Of a stretch of DNA of 64,000 nucleotides, positions 58,001-64,000 are shown in pieces. A model generated the notes under the pieces. That model was not told the origin of the DNA. It was given only the letters and a program-made list of their open reading frames with translations, and did not search any database. Both the position numbers and the translations under genes were made by a program. The stretch comes from Symbiodinium natans (taxonomy: Eukaryota > Sar > Dinophyceae > Suessiales > Symbiodiniaceae), in NCBI GenBank assembly GCA_905221605.1, contig CAJNDS010002495.1, positions 329,056 to 393,055 on the forward strand. The letters are read 5' to 3'. Every line of letters begins with the position of its first letter. Position 1 is the first letter of the stretch.

Positions 58001-61000
58001 CTCCGCGTCACTCGTCTTCGCTCGGCGTCACTCCGCGTCACTCGGCGTCGCTCGGCGTCACTCGGCGTCACTCCGCGTCACTCGGCGTCGCTCGGCGTCG
58101 CTCGGCGTCACTTGACGTCACTCGACGTCACTCGGCGTCACTCGGCGTCACTCGTCTTCGCTCGGCGTCACTCCGCGTCACTCGGCGTCACTCCGCGTCA
58201 CTCGGCGTCACTCGGCATCACTCGGCGTCACTCGACGTCACTCGGCGTCGCTCAGCGTCGCTCGGCGTCACTCCGCGTCACCCGGCGTCACTCGGCGTCA
58301 CTCGGCGTCACTCGTCTTCGCTCGGCGTCACTCCGCGTCACTCGGCGTCACTCCGCGTCACTCGGCGTCACTCGGCGTCACTCGGCGTCGCTCGGCGTCG
58401 CTCGGCGTCGCTCGGCGTCGCTCGGTGTCACTCGGCGTCACTCGGCGCACTTGACGTCACTCGACGTCACTCGGCGTCACTCGGCGTCACTCCGCGTCTC
58501 TCGGCGTCACTCCGCGTCACTCAGCGTCACTCCGCGTCACTCCGCGTCACTCGGCGTCACTCGGCGTCACTCGGCGTCACTCGGCGTCGCTCGGCGTCGC
58601 TCGGCGTCGCTCGGTGTCACTCGGCGTCACTCGGCGTCACTCGGCGTCACTCGGCATCACTTGACGTCACACTCGGCGTCATTCGGCGTCGCTCGTCTTC
58701 GCTCGGCGTCACTCCGCGTCACTCGGCGTCACTCCGCTTCACTCGGCGTCACTTGGCGTCGCTCGGCCTTCCACGTCCCTCGCCGTCGCTCGGTGTCGCT
58801 CGGTGTCGCTGTCTTGACTAATCTTGTTGTCATCTTTTTGTATGTGAATGAACAAAGATGGTGGATTAATCTTTGTCATATTGTCATAAATTGCGACACC
58901 ATGTAATGACACAAATTCTTCATGTCTATCATGCATCAGATCACAAGTGGCTCAGTGGATCGTTTAAAATCAAGTACTGGCATCCTCGACCGCAAACGGG
59001 CTGTGGCTAACATCAGTGCGACGGCAGCATCTGTAGCATCATGTTGCCATGATTTGTTCGTGCTCATGTGAAGTTTGAAGCAAATTGAGCTCATCATAAG
59101 GCTGCGGGCAGCGAAGAGACCCGCGGCGAGTTGGAGGAAACCGTTTTCTGGGTGTCTGGTTTGTTCGACTTGAGGCTTCCTTTCATGCAGGCCTACAAAG
59201 CAAGGGCCGAAGACGAGATGAGCCGGCTCGGAGAGCGCATCCGCCTGACCCCATGAATCAATGAACATAGCATGACCGTTGTCTTGATGTGTCTCTCAAA
59301 ATCTGCAGAATCTGGAGCTCAGGGGCCGCCGCGGACGGCGAGATGCAGCTGCGGCATGAGCTTCAGCAGAGCGAGCATTGCCGGCAAGAGTTGCAGGCAC
59401 GAATCGCGCATGCGCCGGGCAATGGGCTGAAAGGAACTCTTTGTCTCTCCTCGCCTGCAGCGCATTCCGAGACAGGAGCGGGTCGTCGAGCTTTCAGGCG
59501 CTTTGGCTTAGCACATTCTCTGTGTAAGTTAATCGTGTTTTTGTTGGCTTGAGTGGCAGGCCAGCTGGAGCATGCCCAGCAAGCGTACAGCTGCTTGATT
59601 GGAACGGAGCCGCATTTTCTCCACTATCGCAGCGGTGCTGACGGATGAACCGAGGCGAAGCTGCACGCGAGGCACTCTTGTGCCCTCACCCGAAGCTTGA
59701 CTAAGCAATCTTGACGAAGCAATTTTGCAGAATTTGGACAGGTGGGTGCAATGTCCCTACGGCTAAACGAGCCGCTCAGCGGATGAGGTTGAGCCATGCG
59801 AACAACTGACCAGTTTTGGTGTGCGAGGCCACAGGCCATTCGTTTTGAGGCTTTGAGGGCGATGTGACTCCACAGATGCAATCCGGACACCGTCGAGATG
59901 ATATCCTCTAGCTACCTTGCCTCCTTTCTTCACGGCTGAATCCCCAATCAGGCTCGAGTTCAGCCAGAGGGATGACAGCCACTCGGAGGCTTTTTTCACA
60001 CTTTTTCCCTTCTCCGTGGGAGTGGCCATCGAGTGCCACTCTTTCCAGGATGTGCTTCGCCACGAGCTCTCCTCAGTGAAGGAACGCCTCTCCGAGTCCG
60101 AGCCCAAGGCTTTTTCCCTACTTGAGACCACAGCTTTAAAGGCTTTACAGCTTTCAGCTTGGCTGTTCCGGTTTGTTCCAGCAGCAGGGGGGGGGCAAGG
60201 CTCCCCCAGCCCCTTTACTAAAGCCCCCTTTACTGAGGATGGAAGATCGCCTCAAAGAGCCTCCGGGTTGCAACTGTACACATGTCATCATGTTTCATAT
60301 CCTGTTTACATCTTCATCGGGCTTCCTGGCTTCAAAATCTGTGCAGTAAACGCTCCAGGTGCACATGGATGAGGGACCATGCTCTCAAACAGGCAGAGGA
60401 GGCCGCAAGCCCGAGAAGCCCCCCGAAACTTCCCCCCAGAAAGAGAGAGTTGGCTCTACGTTGCAGTGGACAGCGAGGCGAGAGCCAAGCTGCAGTCGAT
60501 GGAGGAGGCTGGGAACAAAAAAGGATGTAAAAAATCACAAAAAGCCGCCCTAAGCGGGTTGTGTGGAGTGGGCAGCCCACTCGTGCTTCAGGCGCAGGCG
60601 CACGCCTGCGTGGACGAGGTCAGGCTTTCTGGCAGTTTGTGGAGGTGCTATCGGAATCTCCTGATGCAGAGGCCGCTGATCGAAGCCAGGCCACTCGTAG
60701 ACAGCTCTGCCTAAGGCCACCATTGAATTATGAGGCGCAAAGGCACTTGCCTTCTGCCAGGAAACAGAGGCCGCAACGCAGAAGGCACAACAAGAGGTGC
60801 GCGGCAGGATGCATCATGATCATGATCATGATGCATCCATGAAGCACAACGCAGCGTTGATTCAAGCGCTGTGCTCTTGTGCTTCCTTCAGGTGGAGGCC
60901 TTGTGCGGCTCTCAGCTTGACCCCTGTATGAGAGAGCACAGAAGAAGAGGCTTCGGACCAAGGTGGGCAGGCCTGTGTTCTGGGTGTTGGGGGTTGTCTG

Positions 61001-62066
61001 TTGAAGGTTTCTTGGGTGAGTAGAGGCTGAGAAGACAGAGATAGACTCCAACATCATAAAAGGTCCAACAGTTGACATACCAATTTGGGGGGGCACAGTA
61101 TTACACAAGTTTTGGTTGTAACAATCCACCGGACATCGTGCCACGTTCGTGCACAGCTGCGTGGGGGGTAGGGACCCCGATTCCGAACCTGCTCGCTGAG
61201 AAAATCAGAGAGCTACAGCCCACTTCTCTTAAAACGGGATTGAAGACGAAGTGCTTGCGAGGCAGCAGCAGCTGCAGAAGTTTGTTGAGCAGCACAAGAC
61301 AGAGCTGCAAGAACAGGTGCTCGGGGTTGTCGGAAGTTGCCACAGAACTGCATTCAATGCAGATGCCTGCTGAGGCAGAGATTTCCCGCGAAGAGATCGA
61401 TTATTTGAAACGCAAAAATGACGCGACCTATCCGCACGTGGCTCTGCGCTGCAATGCTTGAAGCTAAAGCCAGCGTTCTGTTCAAACCTCTCCAAGGAGA
61501 AGGACAAGCGACTCGAGGTGGGCCAAGCAGTGCCGACATGGCCCTGTTTACGGGTCGACATAAGCTTTGCAAGCTTTTTTTTTGTTTACGGGGCTTTGCT
61601 TCATGTACACCGCTCTGTCTGCATACGTGCACAGCTCTTTGTAGCTCCAAGCTTCCAAGATTCCAAGCTTCCGTCGCAGATTCTGACGTGTGAGCGGAAT
61701 GCCTTGCGCTACGAAAGCACAGAGGCGGGAGACACATATGGGACACAGGATCACAGCACTGTTTAGTTTACTGTAGGTGCCGAAAGACTGGGCCCAGGCT
61801 TCCAGCCGGCAGAAGGGACGTGTTGCTCCAAAGAGCGATGCCCCTGACAAGGCCTGCATCTTTGATTTTGTTGTTCGTGAAGTTTGTGTTTGTTCTTTGT
61901 TCGTGACAATGCTTGGGCTATGCTCCGTCAGCAGCTGGTCGATCTCGAAGATGGGCTGTCCTTGAAGGAGGTTCTTTCGAAGGAGCCAGGCGCCACTGCT
62001 CATATTCATGATCAAAGCGCCGCCATTTCGAAGATGATTTCCATGCAGGTGCTGGTGGAGCTGTAA
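55085..62066 (+). CDS. Long coiled-coil protein (many exons)
   Basis: An acidic N-terminal exon (about 55110-55600; GNPFDEIHNPAAGPDPSESQ, TAAGSPTKEDVEEQVDTADT) is followed by short heptad-type exons, all on the + strand. They are 55972-56160 (GEETLQQSLSEDQSAAGAGG, PKAQELEDSLDQPSRHIRAQ), 56322-56424 (ELLQESSGLQNEILQLRAQL), 56530-56625 (RRQLADLSNVLADMEAREVA), 56730-56820 (AEREMQNARKRAEQAEADAN), 56900-57060 (ARDMEQELHKAQYRSRYEKI), 57160-57250 (LQEAWRERIRKAESKAQEAE), 57350-57420 (SAELAKLKARMRVQATRL), 59190-59255 (AYKARAEDEMSRLGERIRLT), 59330-59410 (MQLRHELQQSEHCRQELQAR), 60045-60110 (FQDVLRHELSSVKERLSESE), 60455-60525 (VAVDSEARAKLQSMEEAGNK), 61240-61320 (EDEVLARQQQLQKFVEQHKT), 61370-61440 (AEISREEIDYLKRKNDATY) and 61920-62066 (LRQQLVDLEDGLSLKEVLSK). 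Most lack ATG. The function is unknown, perhaps structural. Several genes cannot be excluded. Confidence 0.6.
56215..56262 (+). repeat. TATG tetranucleotide microsatellite
   Basis: About ten TATG units with two variants, followed by TATACATATG-rich sequence to about 56280. It is intronic in the coiled-coil gene model. Confidence 0.95.
57836..58812 (+). repeat. 10-bp minisatellite (ACTCGGCGTC), about 90 copies
   Basis: Nearly 1 kb is built of a decamer ACTCGGCGTC with variants (ACTCCGCGTC, GCTCGGCGTC, ACTCGTCTTC, ACTCGACGTC). Variants recur in longer blocks, for example the sequence around 58010-58080 reappears near 58150-58200, 58310-58370 and 58690-58730, pointing to higher-order units. Because 30 bp is a whole number of codons, a 365-codon frame (57809-58906) is open, but its RRHSASLGVT repeat is the expected by-product. 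It lies between coiled-coil exons, so it is probably intronic. Confidence 0.95.
60807..60838. repeat. Perfect 32-bp palindrome
   Basis: GGATGCATCATGATCA followed by its exact reverse complement, with no spacer, centred at 60822/60823. The inner part is also a TGATCA tandem. It lies in non-coding sequence between coiled-coil exons. Confidence 0.97.
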
Positions 62067-62120
62067 AGGCCGGAAGAGAGCACCCGCAGCTTTGCATTTT
62101 GCGGGGCAATCTTGAACTGA

Positions 62121-62642
62121 TTGGAGGCATTTTTTGCTGATGGCGATGTTGTTCTCAAGCGCTTCAGCAAGTCGGAAGACCCAGTGCTCCACAAACGTTG
62201 CTTTCGAGAAGAGCACCTGTTCTCCATTATGCTTCTGCAAGGCTGCTGTTTGCAAGTCCGACCACCAGACGAATATTTTATGGTCTGGTTCCCAGCGCTG
62301 TTCCGTCGGCAAGCTTCCTCACAGAAGTTGACACGTCAATGCAGTCGTTGGCCGCTGGTGAGGCTACGTGCTGTTGCTTCACATCTGGATCTGGGTAGTG
62401 TTGCACAGGGCTGCCGCGGTTCACTCTGCCCACACCATCGCGAAACCAATCCCTCCCAATCCGTCTTAAAAAAAGAAGTGAATTACAGTCTCGGCAATAT
62501 TATGCAGGACCATGCAGGCGAATTTGAACTTTCGCCAAATTCTCATGGTGAGTCATCACGAGGAGGCTCCCGCAACAAGACTCGGAATTTTCATGAAAAG
62601 GGTCGGAGGCATGTTCAGGAGATTTGCAGGAAGCTGAAGTAA
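62121..62642 (+). CDS. Unidentified ORF after the coiled-coil gene
   Basis: A 173-codon frame begins MEAFFADGDVVLKRFSKSED then PVLHKRCFREEHLFSIMLLQ, and ends with HAGEFELSPNSHGESSRGGS and RRHVQEICRKLK. It looks plausibly coding, but an overlapping - strand frame of 254 codons (61548-62312) is equally open, so strand and reality are unresolved. Confidence 0.3.
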   Translation: MEAFFADGDVVLKRFSKSEDPVLHKRCFREEHLFSIMLLQGCCLQVRPPDEYFMVWFPALFRRQASSQKLTRQCSRWPLVRLRAVASHLDLGSVAQGCRGSLCPHHRETNPSQSVLKKEVNYSLGNIMQDHAGEFELSPNSHGESSRGGSRNKTRNFHEKGRRHVQEICRKLK

Positions 62643-62821
62643 AATGACCCACGACCGACGTGCACAGACGACATGAAGATTAGTGCAACCGGGTGCCAAC
62701 CAAAGACAACGTGGAACAACAACCCACCGATGCAAGAAGAATTATAAGACAGCTGGCCCATGCAATGGAACAACCGACGGAAATAATTGAGGCAAAAATT
62801 GTTCTGGAAATATTTTCTTGG

Positions 62822-62894
62822 GTTTAGGGTTTATTTAGGGTTTAGGGTTTAGGGTTTAGGGTTTAGGGTTTAGGGTTTAGGGTTTAGGGTTTAG
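62822..62894 (+). repeat. Interstitial TTTAGGG telomeric array
   Basis: About ten tandem TTTAGGG heptamers, all but the interrupted first perfect. This is the telomere repeat of plants and of many algae and dinoflagellates. It is embedded in the window and not at its end, so it is interstitial here, or it marks an old chromosome end. Confidence 0.97.
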
Positions 62895-63049
62895 CATCTC
62901 AAGTCCGAGCATTCACTAGTCAAGCAGCTCGTCAAGCGTTGGAAAAAAATCCCACCCACCCAAGAAACCCATAACATTGAGAAAATATAAAGTTCACTCA
63001 ATACTTCCCCGATAGGCTTAAAGCTCAAAGTCCAATTGGTCCAAAATAT

Positions 63050-63600
63050 TTTAATTTTTAACGGACCCAGATGTCGGGAACAAAACGAACAGAGGAGCCG
63101 GAGGAGGAAGAGATGAGGATCAGATGCCACGAGGAAGGAGATAAGAAGGAGAAAGAAGGGAGGAGATGAAGGACAGGGAGGAAGGGAGGAGGGGAGGAGG
63201 CAAGGTTGCGGTAAAGCCGCTTCGGCGCCATACAGATGAAGGATCGTTCTATGAGATCTATTGGCGTGAAGGAGCGAGGGCTGAACTACTTTGTACTGCC
63301 ATTTGAAAGCGCATCATCCCCTCCGTGGCCATAGGCTGGCTGAGGCTGAGCTGCAGCGCCTGGAAAAGGAACGGTTGGATTAGAAGAGGAAAGGGATCCA
63401 AGAATAAGAAAATTCTGATTCAATTGATATCCAGGAGCAAAAGAAAAAGGAACCATTGAGAAAAAAGGGATCGGAGAAAGGAAGAGGACAAGAAAAGAAA
63501 AATAAAGAATCCAAGAAGGCCGCAAAATAGGGGAGGTCCCCCCCAGGAACAGGGATTCGAGCAAATCCAGGAGCAGGAGGAGACGTAGATCCTCTAACCA
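63050..63600. other. Purine-rich sequence, no gene recognised
   Basis: Long GGAGGAGGAAG and AAGGAAGAGG-like runs occupy 63090-63200 and 63380-63530. The Phe/Leu/Ser-rich frames on the - strand are artefacts of this composition. Confidence 0.6.
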
Positions 63601-63857
63601 TGATGGTGGGGATAAGATCCGGGTCGTCATAATGCCTTTCTAAATGACATTCGTGATGAATTGTCACGTAGGTCATGAGTTATATGGGCTTATCTGTAGG
63701 GCCTGCCGGAATTTGAGTGTAGCTTGCAAGCCGTGGGCCACGATTGCTTAGTATTCTTTACGTACTATTTCGCATAAGTATATATTGCCGCATAGCTTTT
63801 GTAGGCTTTCCATATTCATGTCTTTGATATATTGCACCGATTATTATTTTCTTGTCT

Positions 63858-63950
63858 ACTATATATATATATAAATCAAGAAAGAAAAAGAGAGAGAGAG
63901 AGAGAGAGAGAGAATGAGAGGTAGAGAGAGATATATATATATATATATCC
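63858..63950 (+). repeat. AT and AG dinucleotide repeats
   Basis: TATATATATATATA at 63860-63873, then about 13 AG units at 63890-63913, and another TA run at 63931-63948. Confidence 0.95.
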
Positions 63951-64000
63951 CTATAAAGGCTACGGGCTCGACCCCTATTTTCGCTCTGCGGCCGCCCTGT

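Noticed and set aside
57809-58906. 365-codon ORF with RRHSASLGVT repeats
   Set aside because: It is open only because the 10-bp unit lacks stops in this frame. The stop-to-stop length follows from the repeat, and no non-repetitive coding sequence flanks it.
61548-62312. 254-codon minus-strand ORF
   Set aside because: It is the longest - strand frame in the window, but it has no recognisable domain and lies antisense to coiled-coil exons (61920-62066) and to an equally plausible + frame. I did not call it, though it deserves a search.
63286-63676. Hydrophobic minus-strand ORFs
   Set aside because: They are the reverse of AAGGAAAG-type purine-rich DNA. No conserved motif is present.
1-64000. 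tRNA, rRNA, CRISPR arrays and bacterial operons
   Set aside because: I looked for tRNA T-loops, rRNA landmarks and regularly spaced CRISPR repeats and found none. Short GTTCGAATC words (for example 39012) lack a cloverleaf around them.
1-64000. Reverse transcriptase, transposase or integrase genes
   Set aside because: No YxDD, DDE or integrase zinc-binding motif was visible in any long frame. The CCCH fragment at 49-240 alone is not enough to call a retroelement.

Overview
This window looks like nuclear DNA of a photosynthetic dinoflagellate, most likely Symbiodiniaceae. The evidence is as follows. Genes are broken into many short exons whose introns begin with GC or GA as well as GT and end in AG. 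Most recognisable genes lie on the + strand. One duplicated gene carries a twin-arginine thylakoid-lumen type leader. There is an interstitial plant/alveolate-type TTTAGGG array. Low-complexity and tandem repeats are abundant. I saw no bacterial operon structure, no rRNA or tRNA gene, and no reverse transcriptase. Because exons are short and often lack ATG, long single ORFs are mostly misleading here. I called genes by finding conserved motifs and coding-like stretches and, where possible, by fitting splice sites that restore the frame.

Layout. 0-5 kb: a CCCH zinc-finger fragment (-), 20-bp and telomere-like repeats, two small unidentified + genes, and a WW-domain gene. 6-7 kb: AT-rich diverged repeats. 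7.8-11 kb: an acidic protein gene, then a basic Trp/Asp-rich protein gene. 13-18 kb: a WD40-repeat gene followed by exons of an uncharacterised family (CPRDG / THFLSW.W.Y / WICFFCNNQ / EVTKDW). 20.2-22.8 kb: two copies of a lumenal-protein gene sharing an apparently identical 724-bp block. 24.0-27.2 kb: a complete TatD-family metal-dependent hydrolase in about 11 exons, with a large CAGAAG/GAA microsatellite in one intron. 28-37 kb: a Cys-rich - strand gene, two loci with an 'RTGEDL...DGRGWVF' domain, and a nested repeat array at 32.2-33.2 kb. 41.0-41.6 kb: the catalytic N-terminal half of an OTUB-like OTU deubiquitinase. 45.1-46.0 kb: a secreted-type - strand gene. 47.5-49.1 kb: a complete GH27 alpha-galactosidase-like gene (4 exons, 428 aa). 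49.3-50.3 kb: the C-terminal half of an OTUB-like protein. 52.7-53.7 kb: an unidentified gene. 55-62 kb: one long coiled-coil protein gene, whose largest intron holds a ~1-kb array of 10-bp repeats. 62.8-64 kb: TTTAGGG array, purine-rich and dinucleotide repeats.

The genes do not form a pathway. They cover secreted glycan hydrolysis (GH27), nucleic-acid end trimming (TatD), ubiquitin removal (OTU) and a plastid-lumen protein, among structural and unknown proteins. The most unusual points are the two OTU halves flanking the GH27 gene on the same strand, the perfect tandem gene duplication, the introns bounded by short direct repeats with non-canonical donors, and the structured repeat arrays.
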